In this document: positions 34,081 to 44,259 of the stretch, piece by piece
Numbering within the stretch: position 1 is the stretch's first letter
Layout of the letters: each line of letters begins with the position of its first letter
The notes under the pieces: model-generated
Told to the model about the DNA's origin: nothing
What the model saw: the letters and a program-made list of their open reading frames with translations, nothing else
Databases searched by the model: none
Assembly: GCA_003427395.1 (NCBI GenBank)
Contig: BFEA01000033.1
Location: 287,648 to 333,692, forward strand
Direction of reading: 5' to 3'
DNA: 46,045 bases
Origin: Chara braunii
Taxonomy: Eukaryota; Streptophyta; Charophyceae; Charales; Characeae
Program-made: the position numbers and the translations under genes

Positions 34081-35850
34081 CTAGCAATTGTATTGGGTGT
34101 GTCCGTATTCACCACAGTTGATGCAAGCACCACAAACTCTACGGTCCCGCCACACTTCTTGATCAAGACCTGCCTTGACCCAATCAGCAACTTTGGTCTG
34201 GTTGGAGGCGGCCTGCCCTTGACTCTTTTGATGGCCCTTCCCTCGGCCACCTACCTTAGTCTTTACTACTGCGGTGAGGGTGCTACCCTCAACGATGTCC
34301 TCGCCGTCGTACTCTGAATTGTCCAACAGGTCTGTGAGTTCCTCGATCTCAGTTTGAGTCCCATCGGGCTCAACCATCATCAATTTACTCCCCTTCTTCT
34401 TCCATTCCTGTGGACCCTTCTTATTCCTCGCGTCTACCGGAGTAGGCTGAGCACTTCCTAGAGTAGCCTCTAAGTCTAAGGCTTTTCTAGATAAGGTCTC
34501 AAACGAATGATACTCGAGCCGAGCCTCGCTGGCCAGCAAATTTCGGAGATTCTCTGGGAGACATCTCACAAACATGGTCAATAAGACCTGGTCATCGTAG
34601 CGTATGCCGGGAATGACGATGAGACTCTCTACGGTAGTTGTTAGCTCTCTGACTGACTTGAACTTTTGTTGGTCTAGTCTGAGCATCGCATCAGTGGCAA
34701 TTTGTGCCTGCTGTGGATTATGCCAGCGAGCTTCTACCATGTCTAAAAACTCTTCTAACGTTAGGGTCTTAGCCCAGTCCGCCATGCGTCGTCCGTACCT
34801 GGCCTTTGCTACTAATCCATCCAGCCATTTGGCTGCCTTACCCTCCAGGTAAGATGCAGCAGTAATCACCTCCTCCTCCTGCATAGTCCTCTTTGCCCTT
34901 ACCCACACCGGAAACGTTCTCAACCGTGTGTTGAGTTCCTTGTCCTTCTTCTCTCCGGAGAAGGCAAGGGGTGGTTTCATAGGGGTCTTTGGGTACCATT
35001 GACCTTGCTGCTGTCCCTGTTGAGGAACAGGTTGTTGCGGTGAAGGTGTAGCTATCACCGCTGACCCAGAAGAAGAAGAAGCAACAGTCTGTGTGGTTGC
35101 TGCAGACGTACCACTTGGTTGTGTGCCAGCTTGTACTGGAAAGGCGCCTGACATCGTCGTTAACGGCAACAGCGACTGTGCTGCTGGCCGAAATCCTGGC
35201 CTTTGCAAAAGGTCCAAGATCTGGTCCAAAGAGTTCTGCATGAAGTCTAGTCTGCTGTCCACATGCGCATGCAGGGACAGTACACTGTTCTTCAATACTT
35301 TCATTTGGACAGACATGGCTGACTCATCCAAACCCTCTAGTGCAGTTTTGTCTGCCTCTAACGTATCACGCCTGGCTGTTCTATTTTTGACTTCCTTTTC
35401 TCTATCGGTAGCTTGCTTCAGTTCCCTCTCTAACCGCTCGCGGATCCTTTCGACTTGTTGGAGCTCTAGGAGCTCCCTGCCGCGTGGGGTCAACGGGCTA
35501 AATTGCGAGCCCGCCATTTGACTTGTGGACTGACCAGCACCTACTGATCCAGATGTACCCGCGGGCCCTGAGGGCATTCCCAACTGGGTCCCAGACGAGG
35601 ACGCAGCAGAGGCTGCGCCATTAGCCATTGCTGCTGCTATGGCTGCTGCTGCGTTTGCTGCTGCCAACGCCTGACTTGCAACTAGTTCTGTTTCCCTGGC
35701 TGCTGCGAGAGCGCGGGCTCTGCGTTCGGCACGAAGCTGTCTTTCGTCTTCCGGTTGTAAGGTCTGGAACACGTGCGGGACCCTAAGTGATCTCGAACGT
35801 GTTAGTCTCACATCGTCAACTCCACCGTCATCGGTGTCTGACCCGCTCAT
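34081..35850 (-). CDS. Gag polyprotein of element B
   Basis: A 589-codon frame, ATG at 35848-35850, without internal stops. Order: acidic start, Ala-rich stretch (about residues 50-85), a charged coiled coil (about 125-180, ERIRERLERELKQATDREKE), a Gln/Pro/Ser-rich linker, then the gag capsid-like domain (about 300-470: EGKAAKWLDGLVAKA, TLEEFLDMVEARW, FVRCLPENLRNLL). It ends in a zinc knuckle CINCGEYGHTQYNC (CX2CX4HX4C, residues 576-589) directly before TAG. Gag forms the virus-like particle and binds the element RNA. It is the only long intact frame of the window. The same-sense frame stays open for another 26 codons after the TAG. Confidence 0.85.
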   Translation of the reverse strand: MSGSDTDDGGVDDVRLTRSRSLRVPHVFQTLQPEDERQLRAERRARALAAARETELVASQALAAANAAAAIAAAMANGAASAASSSGTQLGMPSGPAGTSGSVGAGQSTSQMAGSQFSPLTPRGRELLELQQVERIRERLERELKQATDREKEVKNRTARRDTLEADKTALEGLDESAMSVQMKVLKNSVLSLHAHVDSRLDFMQNSLDQILDLLQRPGFRPAAQSLLPLTTMSGAFPVQAGTQPSGTSAATTQTVASSSSGSAVIATPSPQQPVPQQGQQQGQWYPKTPMKPPLAFSGEKKDKELNTRLRTFPVWVRAKRTMQEEEVITAASYLEGKAAKWLDGLVAKARYGRRMADWAKTLTLEEFLDMVEARWHNPQQAQIATDAMLRLDQQKFKSVRELTTTVESLIVIPGIRYDDQVLLTMFVRCLPENLRNLLASEARLEYHSFETLSRKALDLEATLGSAQPTPVDARNKKGPQEWKKKGSKLMMVEPDGTQTEIEELTDLLDNSEYDGEDIVEGSTLTAVVKTKVGGRGKGHQKSQGQAASNQTKVADWVKAGLDQEVWRDRRVCGACINCGEYGHTQYNC

Positions 35851-37115
35851 CAGTTAGGCAAACACTATCCGCACTACAACTCCCTGCTGGAGTCCTACCA
35901 CAGCATATGTCTGACCGACACGTAATTTTCTAAAAATAATTGTGTCCGGCAGGTCCCCTACTTGACTGATCAAGTGGCAGCCTACAACATTCACAAAAGA
36001 CAGTCAACATATCATGAATAGTTCACTTACAGAAGCTTGCACAGAACTGGCTATGGTAGTATACAACAGTTCTATACTAAATTGTCTGTGAGGTGTTAGC
36101 AGTCTGTCAACCAACTAATCAACAATAAAACCAGACCATGTTGCAGATGTATGAACAGTGGATATAGTTGTGTTTACAGTTGAGCACCAATTAGAACCTA
36201 CCCTCCCCTCAATCCAACATACCGAAAAGTATCTTTGAGCAGCAGTGTCTTCGTGTGTAATGTCGGCCCACCCCTGTGCCCCAAGTCATTGCTGAGCAAG
36301 CCAGCCCATCCACTCTTATTTACCCTCGTACGGAACGAGCCTTACTACCCGGTTTGATCTGGCTGATCAGGAGGGATTTAAAGAGAGCCCCCATCTCCTC
36401 ATAAATTATTTAACGTCGCAGACAGGACGACGATCACAGCCAGTATCAACACCGAGTCCCCTGCCAGAAGTATTTATAGACGGTCTGGTAGGCGTCTCTT
36501 ATGGGCTGGCACACCCGACACGACCTCAGCAAAGTGCCAAAATGGACAAGCAGCCATCGCATGCGTGACCTACTCCCATTGGGTTGGCATGGTGACCGTG
36601 ACCCAAGTGCTTCGACCAGGGCCCTTCAGAGGCACCGCCCTTTCTCCTTCCAGATGCTTCAGGGAAGATTGTCGTCTCTCAAGGTAGCGCGCATTTGACA
36701 CCTCACCAAAAGAGAGGACTCTCAAGGTGGACTCACTTCCTCGCGGTAGGAACAGATTGAGAGGGTAGATAAGGTAAGGGAACAACGTACCTGGAGATAG
36801 CTGCCCCCAACCACAGATTTCTCACCAATTGAGCTGAGTGTGCATTTGATGACCGGTCGTAGCCTCGGTACCACCCACAACGCGATTTGCGTGCCACCTC
36901 AGCTAAATGCCACATCAGCATCCTCTCATCACCAATCATACATTCCGCTGTAACCATGGCATCCCATGCCGTGTAGCCTTCCGGCGCACACCTCTCTACC
37001 CAGGTCGTGCACCTAATGTTGGCCTGACGTCACAAGAACCAACTGCGAAGAAGCATCGTCAACGCACCAAGTCTGTATAACGCCAGCTCACCAAGGTAAG
37101 TGGCGAATTGAACCA
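35851..37115 (-). other. Leader of element B
   Basis: Non-coding leader between PBS and gag. No long frame with a recognisable product is seen. Leaders over 1 kb are not rare in plant gypsy elements. Confidence 0.6.
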
Positions 37116-37127
37116 GCTCCGATACCA
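37116..37127 (-). promoter_or_regulatory. Primer-binding site of element B
   Basis: The minus strand reads TGGTATCGGAGC, the same variant of the initiator Met-tRNA site as in element D, three bases after the LTR end. Confidence 0.85.
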
Positions 37128-37130
37128 AAA

Positions 37131-38175
37131 TGCAAGGAACATGAATGTGGACGAAGCACAGAAATCCAGATTGCAAAATCACACTGAAGTCCAAAGTAGT
37201 CAAAGCAAGAGCAGATAGCACAATGGAACCGAGTAACCATCCATTTGAGAACGATACAGAAGAATCGTGAGTCAATGTCCAAGCCCAANNGGGCAACACC
37301 AACANCATAACCCAATGTAGCTCTCTCTCTTGAATGGCGCCAGGCGCCCTACCTACTCTACAGCCTATCACTACAACTACAGTATGAAAGCAACCAGACA
37401 ACTTGACGACCAGCGAGTGATGATGTCAACACCAATGCCGACCTCCTCTCCACCAGGTACGTCTCTCTCTTCTCCCTCACTCTCCCTTGTTATCCCACAC
37501 AGCGCCCTTCACCTCCGAAGAACCACCTTCGCCCTTCACCTTCTCTGCGCCCACAGGCAGCCCGGCTATGGCCGCCAGCGCCTTGCGGCCAGGCTGCGCT
37601 CTACCGCTTAGCGCCAGCCTGCCCTCCCTCAGCCTAGCGCATCGTATGCACACTCACAATGCGGCAGCGTGCCGTCCTTGCTCGCAATGGCCAAGATCCC
37701 TGCCCACTCGCCCTCCCTGCCTATATGCCAGTGTTGCGTGTGGGCAGCCTCCCTTGAGCCTGCGCCTGGGCCCCAGTACCTGTACCTAGGCCCAATGCGG
37801 TTGGGGCCCAGGAGATGCAGTTATGCCCCTTTCATCAAGGCCTGCGGCCAGATTCAGATAGTGGACCGGTTTCCCATTGGCATTTTCAGCCTCTATATCC
37901 AGCATGCATTGTCGGCCTCACGTTTATGTGCCCAGGGCCTAACCCATTCTGGGGCCCTGGGATTTCTGCATTTGCAGAGATCCGATACTCGGTGCACTCC
38001 AACCAACTAGCGTGCGGCAACTGTATGGACCCCACTTCGTGAAATGTTTGAACAAAGGGCTCTTGTTGATTTGCTGGCCCGCCTTCACTTAGAGCGGGCA
38101 CGAGGCTTGCTGGGGGCCTTAGCCCAAAACATGTACATCATGGCAAGGCCCCTTTTTTAGGGCTCAATCCTCACA
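37131..38175 (-). repeat. 5' LTR of element B
   Basis: 1045 bp with TG...CA ends (plus-strand reading TGCAAGGAAC to CCTCACA). It repeats 29599-30529. N bases at 37289, 37290 and 37305 stand where the other LTR has TC and A. The flank after it is GTAGG, a possible target-site copy that cannot be tested because the other side is in the gap. Confidence 0.85.
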
Positions 38176-38641
38176 GTAGGGAAATGCTACCGAAAATTCT
38201 AAAAAAATAAATATCATTTCTCTCTTCATATTTTGTTTCCTTATTTCCTTAATTATTTTTAGTATTTATTTATTTCCTTATTTATTTTTATTTTTCTCTC
38301 GAAATCTCGCTGTTTATTTATATTTCTCCCGCCTTCCCTCCCTATGCTTGCTATTTTATTTTCTTGATTAGGTCACCGGTACCCTACCCTAACCACTCAA
38401 ACTTCGGTTAGGGTTTTCTTAGGGTTTTCTTAGGGTTTTTCTAGGGCTTAGGCTTTTCCTACCCCCCCTTACTTTCCCTTCTCATTCGGCCACCCTGGAT
38501 CCGAACCACCCCTCCCCCTCTGACGGCGCCCGCGCTCGATTTACTAGCGCTGCCCGTCGCTTTTTATCGCAGACCTCCCCGTACGCCCTCCGCTCACGCG
38601 GACCTCCTCCGACCCTCCCTAGCCCGTCCCGTTACCTCCCC
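38176..38641 (+). other. AT- and pyrimidine-rich sequence with telomere-like motif
   Basis: Non-coding. At about 38408-38440, three tandem TTAGGGTTTTC-like units recall the plant telomere TTTAGGG but are too few for a telomere. It probably is the end of the leader of element D. Confidence 0.55.
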
Positions 38642-40652
38642 ATGGCCGACGACGTGTCACAGGCCGCCGAGGCGACGACCTCGGCATCGGGCTCCACACC
38701 CGTGCCGACGGACCAGGGCCACCGGCCCCAGGGGGACCTGCACACCCTCATCACCTCCCTCCTTGCGCCTGTAATGCCGACTCTTGCCGCTGGCCTGCGG
38801 CAACTCCAGGACGCTGCCCGTCCTTCCTCTCCTCACTCTCTCTCTTCTGCTGGCTCCCAGTCCGGGTCCCCAGTCCTCCGACATGGTGGCCATGGCGGAG
38901 CTTCCTCCTCTGCCGCCCCGACCCGGCCATCCTGGTGACTGTCCACGCTCCTAGCACGGCAGCCGCCACGGGCCAGGCCCTCCCTCAGTCTACGGGTGCA
39001 CCCGCCCAGATTCCGGTCACTACGGCCATGGGACCACAACCCACTACCATGGGCTCAGCTTTTCCGGGTGCCCCGCTTCTCCCTTCCCTTCGCACGACCG
39101 CAGCGCCACCTGGCTCTCCCCCCTGTGGGATGCCCGCGCCGCTCGTGCGTCCACTCCCCCTTCTCTTCCTCCTGCCACTCCTCGCTTGATCTACGCCGAA
39201 CGTCTCGAGGACGAGCTTGCCCAGACCCAGGGCGACCTCGCCCTCTTACGCCTTCAGCCACCCCCACCCTCACAGGTGTTCGCGCCTTTGGGCGCACCCC
39301 CTCCTTCCGCTACGCTTCCTTCCATGCAGGCTCGCTTCCCTCGCCCTGCACCCTATCCAGCCCCATCCTACCTTCTTCCTATTCCCGCGGTTGCTGCGAT
39401 GTCTTCTACCGCAGCTCCCTCGCAGCCTGCCGTTGTTGCCCCCGCCGCTCCCCCATGCGGCTCAGGCGCACAGTCAGTTGCGCCCCTTTCTCCAGGACCT
39501 GCGCCGACTTACTCAGCCGTGGCACAGGCCTCTACTCCCCGATCCCCTCGCCGCCAAAACGGTGGCGCACCACTCGTCTGCTTGACGAGCATTGCCTTGT
39601 ATAACGGTACAGGCATACGCGTGTCTTGGTGGCTACAGTCTGCCACCCGCACCCTCCAGCTCATGGGCGCCCCACCCGACACGTGGGTGGGTCACCTCTC
39701 CATGCACTGCGTGGCGATCCTTTTGACGCCTGGGAGGATTTCTACGCTTACTCCCTTCATGTCGGTCGGACTTTGACCTTCATGGATTTCCAGGCGTTCC
39801 TCGAGAATCGCTTCGGAGCCCGACATGACGTGACTGACGCCTTCGAGCATATCGTCACTACACGCTGGTCCGACTCTGGTGGCGCTGCCGGCCTGGATCG
39901 CCACATCCAGGTCTTTCAGGACGCCCGCCTCATTTGTGACATGGCGTTCCTCTCCGAGGCTGCCCTTATCGATCGTTTCTTGGCCAGCCTTCCACTCGAG
40001 TAATGCTGCGAGTTATGGCGGTACGAGTTCACATCGGCCCCCCAGGCTTACGAGGCCGCCAGGGACCATCAGCGGATGCGGGCCCGTCTTCACCCCGCCT
40101 CCTCCTCCCAGCCTCAGCGTACTGGTTACGCCCCCTCCTCCTCTCACGACACTTCCCAACACCGTTCCCCTTTCCGCGGTCGCCCCTGCCGTTCCGCGCA
40201 GCAGGGCCGCCACTTCTCATGCCGCTTCAGCGCGCTCGAGTATGGTGAGCTGGACGTTGTTGCCCCGCTGTCGCCCGAGGGTGACCATAGCGACGACCTC
40301 GACCTCGGCGAGGCCGTCCACTACCACCTGGAGGACTCTACTCTCCCTATGGCCGGGCGCCTCCAGCTCATCCTCTCCACCCTCTCCCGGGCATACAGCC
40401 GCCCCGGTCACGCTAGCGCGTCACCCTCAGCGGGACCTCCCTCAAGGCTTTGTCCCTCCTCGCGGCATCCTTTCCGCTGAGGAGCACGCTGCTATTTTGG
40501 GCCGGCGTGGGTGCTTGCGCTGCCGCCAAGACGGTCATACCTCCTTGCGGTGCCCTTACACTACCGCCCTTGACCACCACTACACTGACCTTTCCCGCGA
40601 GCGTCGTGCTCAGTCCCCCCCCAGCGCCTCACATCCCCGCGGCGCCTCCTAG
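38642..40652 (+). pseudogene. Gag of an LTR retrotransposon (element D), frameshifted
   Basis: Starts with ATG at 38642 (MADDVSQAAEATTSASGS, then LITSLLAPVMPTLAAGLRQL). The sense then passes through frames 38935-39189, 39186-39776 (YAERLEDELAQTQGDLALLR, Pro-rich) and 39626-40003 (FDAWEDFYAYSLHVGRTLTF, FLENRFGARHDVTDAFEHI, FLASLPLE, the typical end of a capsid-like domain). A TAA at 40001-40003 and more same-sense sequence follow. A zinc knuckle CX2CX4HX4C (CLRCRQDGHTSLRC) lies at 40512-40553, in the frame that ends at 40652. At least four frameshifts make it non-functional. It is GC-rich, unlike its flanks. No protease or RT follows; the element is cut off by about 40900. Confidence 0.75.
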
Positions 40653-40899
40653 CCACGGTGCAGTGTACACCTGCGCCCTCCTCATTAGTCGGCTTCCCGA
40701 CATCCCCGTCGCGGTTTGCCCCCCTCGCTACTGGAGTTGGGGTCTCGCAGGACCCGACAGAGTGCACTCAGCCCTCCGTCGCAGTACCGTCTTGTTGGCC
40801 ACAGCGGGAGGTCCCGCTGGTAGCAGCAACGATGCTGGTTACAACAGGCAATCTTAGTGACATCAACAATAGTGCTGGTCAAAGTTGGCTCTCCCGGTG

Positions 40900-41635
40900 A
40901 AAGCAAGGACAACATAGTGAGTGTCATAAGTGTTCCATGAGATCGATCATGTGATAAGTAAGTAGTCTCAAGATCAGTAAGTATTTTGAGGACAGCGGAC
41001 TCGACAAGACCTTCTTGAGCATGACAGATATCTCGAGCAAGGCAGACTCATAACCGGAGCACAGTCATCAAATACAAGCTGCAACAGACTTTCTCACAAG
41101 TACAGGTCAACACTATGCGCAATCGCTCAAGAATCACTGGACAACGTACTAACTATTGTCGGATCTCTGAGTATGACACGATCTTCTGAGGGGAGAGAGA
41201 GAGCTGACTACAGAAACAATGGTTCTGAGTTTTGTTTGCTCGTTTTGTGACCTTGATGCGATAAAGAGCTCTCCTCTTCTCTCACATGAGCTTGTTGATC
41301 TTGTCTTGTTAAGTTGGTCAGTGTTCTGCCTATTGATCTTTTCAGTTCCTGCATGCTCATGTTACAGCTCTCAATCCTAAATGACATTATGATGTGCATG
41401 CATGCTGTTTGATTAATCAGTTCTTATTATTACATGATCCTTGTTCCGAATCAAAATAAAAGATCCCTAAGACCGCGAACCAGTGAAGACCGCAATTAAA
41501 GGGTCTCGCTCAAAGCCGGACGCACACAAGAGGAAGGGATTTGCTTTAATTAATTTATTTTATTAACAACAAATATCATCCAAATCTTGCGTGATAGCCT
41601 GTTGGCTTTCTGGTCGCCTGGAGAGGCCCGACTGG
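40900..41635. other. Unassigned region
   Basis: No gene recognised; mixed composition with a few TTAATTAATTT stretches. Confidence 0.4.
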
Positions 41636-41639
41636 AAAA

Positions 41640-41710
41640 AGTGTGACAGCGCGAACGTGAAGGGGCGCGAACACGTTCGCCATGCTACGCAGGTAACGCA
41701 GCTAACTAGT
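41640..41710. repeat. GTTCG-rich segment, inverted relative to 16.35 kb
   Basis: CGCGAACACGTTCGCC and GTAACGCAGCTAACTAG resemble the reverse complement of the left rim at 16338-16370 (CTAACTAGCTACGTAACACC then GTGTTCGCG). Confidence 0.5.
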
Positions 41711-42002
41711 AATGACTTTAAGGACAGGAGAAACATGATGTCTCTTTAGGAAACCATTACCATAGTATGAAAAGTAAGAGAGGAAGACTTCATTGTGGGA
41801 GTAAAGACTTTACTCCTGATTACTTTTGAGCACAAATTTGAGATTGTTGTTTGCATCCACCCTGAGATCTACCTCTCTTGATGCTGCTTATGATACTCAG
41901 AAGTTGAGCAACTAATCTTTGGGATCATAGTCAAAGAAAGGACAATCAAGAAAGAATGTACTATTGGATCCCGAATAGGAATCTCTCTACACAGGATGAC
42001 TA

Positions 42003-42270
42003 TGTGCCTGATTTTCGATTCAACGAGGGTTCCGTGTTGAATTGTTCAACGCACGTTACATTCTTCAACGCGCATTGAATTCTCGTTGAATCCCGTTTAA
42101 ACGCGCATTAGACGTGAATAAACGGGGTCCGCAATGATTATTTCCCTGGTCTAAACATTAAAAAAAAAAAAAAAAAAAAAAGGGTTGTAGGCCTTTTCGA
42201 GGACTACAACCCTATATTTTTATTTGTATTTTTTTATAGTCGAGTATATTTAAAAAAAAATCAAAAACAT
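42003..42270 (+). repeat. TTCAACG-rich repeat with hairpin, copy 2
   Basis: CTGATTTTCGATTCAACG near 42009, then TTCAACG motifs, a poly-A run (about 42161-42181), a perfect 10-bp hairpin AGGGTTGTAG/CTACAACCCT (about 42181-42212) and an A/T tract. It aligns with the minus strand of 9230-9480. Confidence 0.65.
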
Positions 42271-42384
42271 AAACATACCGAAAAATAAAATAAAATGAAA
42301 TGAGTGTTTTCTTTTTTGGGTTTCACAGAGATTTTTTAAGGGCTAAAAAATATATATATATATACATATATACTGGGTAACCGG

Positions 42385-43100
42385 CATTCGGGACGGACCG
42401 AACGCCCGAACCCGATCGTCCGAACGTATGGGACCCCTTGGGGATGCGTTCGGCCGTTCAGGCCGAACGCGAACCAAAAAAAAAAAAAAAAAAAAAAAAA
42501 GTTCATCAAAAAAATATGAAAAAAAGATATGTTATGGAAAAAACTAAATCAAACAAGATTTGCCTGAGCATTACATCCGAATTCCTTACCAAATTTGAAA
42601 AAAAAAATAAAAAATGGAAAACAAATACTAATAATAAAAATAAATAAAAATAAAAAGAGAATTAAATTTAGTGAGTCCGCGAGCATGTTTTCGACACCGC
42701 CATCTTTGGCGATTTTTCATTTTTTTTTTTGGCATAGCTAAATGCCCTGAAAATTTACAAATGTGTACCTCACATAATACAAAACCCACTAAAAAAGTTT
42801 CAAAAAATAATAAAATTGTTTAGACCCCGAACTAAAGTGAAAACAAAATGTAAAAAGTGAAAAAATACGTGGGCGAGTACGTTTTGACACCGCCATCTTT
42901 GGCGATTTATAATTCTTATTTGGCTTAACCAAATGACTTGAAAATTTACAGGCATGTACCTCACGTCATAGTCACAGAAAATAATTCAGAAAACAATAAT
43001 TACTTTTAGGCCCCAATATAATTTTTGGCGGGGGCCGAACGCCGTCGGGTTCGGACCCCGTACGGGACCCCGAACGCCCGTACATACGCAGGTCTTCCCG
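42385..43100. repeat. GAACG-rimmed AT-rich element, copy 2, with internal tandem repeat
   Basis: The rims (42385-42475 and 43025-43100) are rich in CGAACGCCC and GGGACCCC. The AT-rich core contains a direct repeat of about 190 bp: GACACCGCCATCTTTGGCGA occurs near 42695 and 42887, each followed by GAAAATTTACA and GTACCTCAC. CGCCA-TCTT-TGGCG is a small hairpin. Confidence 0.65.
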
Positions 43101-43144
43101 GGGACCTCCGTACGTACGGGCTGGTGACCCTGCATATATATATC

Positions 43145-43200
43145 TTCTCTCTCTATGCCTACGGTTTACCGGGCAGTTCTATTTGTGACGATATATATAT
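43145..43200. repeat. Short dispersed sequence also at 8.7 kb
   Basis: CTTCTCTCTCTATGCCTACGG, a TACCGGGCAGTTCT segment and TTTGTGACGATATATATAT match 8701-8760. TA repeats flank both. Confidence 0.75.
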
Positions 43201-43489
43201 CCTACCCCTTAAGTGCAAGCGGCCCGCGGGGGGAGGTTGTGTCCGCTGCGCGCCGGAATCGGGCCGAAGTTTTGATTCGGGCCAGCGGATGAAGGCGATC
43301 GAGGGAGGGGCGGCATGCAAAGCGGTGCGCGTACCGAATTGTTCACAGCGCGCCAAAAAACGAGCGAGCGCGCCCATCGGGCCTGGCGGCGGCAGGCGTT
43401 GATGCGAGGGAATATCTCGAAGCGGCCACCGTCGGATAGCCGCCGCCCCTTTTTTTTTTTTAATTCATTTGTCGTTCCTTCTTTTTTCT

Positions 43490-43830
43490 TTTCCCTTTTT
43501 CCGTCGTCGGTTGGTTCCCTTTTTTTTTTTTTCTTTCTTTTCCCATTGCAATCTTTTGTCGTGCTCCCCCCTTTTCCGTCGCATTCCTCTGATTTCCCTT
43601 TTTTTGTCGTCGGTTGGTTCCCATTTTTTTTTCTTTCTTTTTCTGTCGTGTTCCCCCCTTTTCCGTCGCATTCCTCTAATTTCCCTTTTTCCGTCGTCGG
43701 TTGGTTCCCCTTTTTTTTCCTTTCTTTTTTTGTCGTGTTCCCCCTTTTTTCGTCGCATTTCGTCTGTCGGGTTGCCCCTTCTTTTGAGCCGGTGACTTGT
43801 CGCATTTCGTCTTGCCCCTTCTTTTGAGTC
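43490..43830. repeat. T/C-rich tandem repeat, three units
   Basis: GTCGTCGGTTGGTTCCC occurs near 43503, 43605 and 43693, each followed by a poly-T run, GTCGTGTTCCCCC and CGTCGCATT. Unit length is about 90-100 bp. Frames across it are compositional. Confidence 0.85.
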
Positions 43831-43861
43831 GGCAACGACAAAAGCAAGGAGGCCCGACAGC

Positions 43862-44035
43862 AGCTACCCACCCGCACACACCCACCCACGCATGCCCACC
43901 CACGCCCGCCCACACACACCCACCCACACCCACACACGGACGCACGCCCACCCACCCATACACACACACACACACACACACGTTAGTATTAGTATATATA
44001 CATATACATATATATTAGTATTAGTATATACAGTA
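43862..44035. repeat. CCCACCCACGC/CA and TATATTAGTATTAG low-complexity tracts
   Basis: CCCAC/CACA-rich array to 43980, then TTAGTATTAG with TATA, twice. Confidence 0.9.
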
Positions 44036-44049
44036 TTTGAAGTTTGTTC

Positions 44050-44130
44050 ACAATGGTTGGGTTGGGGTTTGAACCCATGCACAGATTTTGAAATACCCAA
44101 TTGCCCGATGCTATAACCACTATGGTGGAC
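44050..44130 (-). pseudogene. tRNA-derived sequence
   Basis: On the minus strand, TAGTGGTTATAGCATCGG matches an A box well, and ATGGG-TTCAAAC-CCCAA forms a T-arm with B box GGGTTCAAACCCC. The anticodon stem is not clear and acceptor pairing is weak. Likely the head of a SINE or a tRNA pseudogene. Confidence 0.5.
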
Positions 44131-44259
44131 TGGGTCCCTGTCTGTTTTGGGGGACTGCTGTCTTTTGAAGTGTATCCGACGTCAGGCTGCTGGCACGTCA
44201 GGATGTGCCTGTGTCCGAACCCTAACGTCGCGCAGGCGGGTTCGGGCCAAGCATNTTCA

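Larger units (their letters stand above)
29599..38175 (-). mobile_element. Ty3/gypsy element B, nearly complete, internally rearranged
   Basis: Minus-strand order from 38175: 5' LTR, PBS, leader of about 1.26 kb, gag, protease, RT start, an inverted RT block, RNase H, integrase with chromodomain-like tail, PPT, 3' LTR (cut by the gap). All structural parts of an LTR retrotransposon are present. Damage: TAG stops, frameshifts, a deletion between protease and RT, and the inverted block at about 32430-33165. The LTR copies are very similar, so insertion was fairly recent. Confidence 0.9.

Noticed and set aside
2380-34083. Altered genetic code with TAG read as Gln
   Set aside because: Stops occur only in decayed retroelements that also have many frameshifts, one of them probably replaces Trp, and no host gene in the window supports reassignment. 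Decay in CHG context explains it more simply.
38408-38440. Telomere array
   Set aside because: There are only three impure TTAGGGTTTTC units, inside an element leader; no chromosome end.
39055-40213. Gly/Arg-rich minus-strand frames opposite the gag of element D
   Set aside because: They are GC-rich shadows; the plus strand carries the zinc knuckle and capsid-like blocks.
43209-43979. A 256-codon minus-strand frame rich in Lys, Gly and Cys-Val
   Set aside because: It spans CA-rich and T/C-rich tandem repeats; its composition follows the repeats and no domain is seen.
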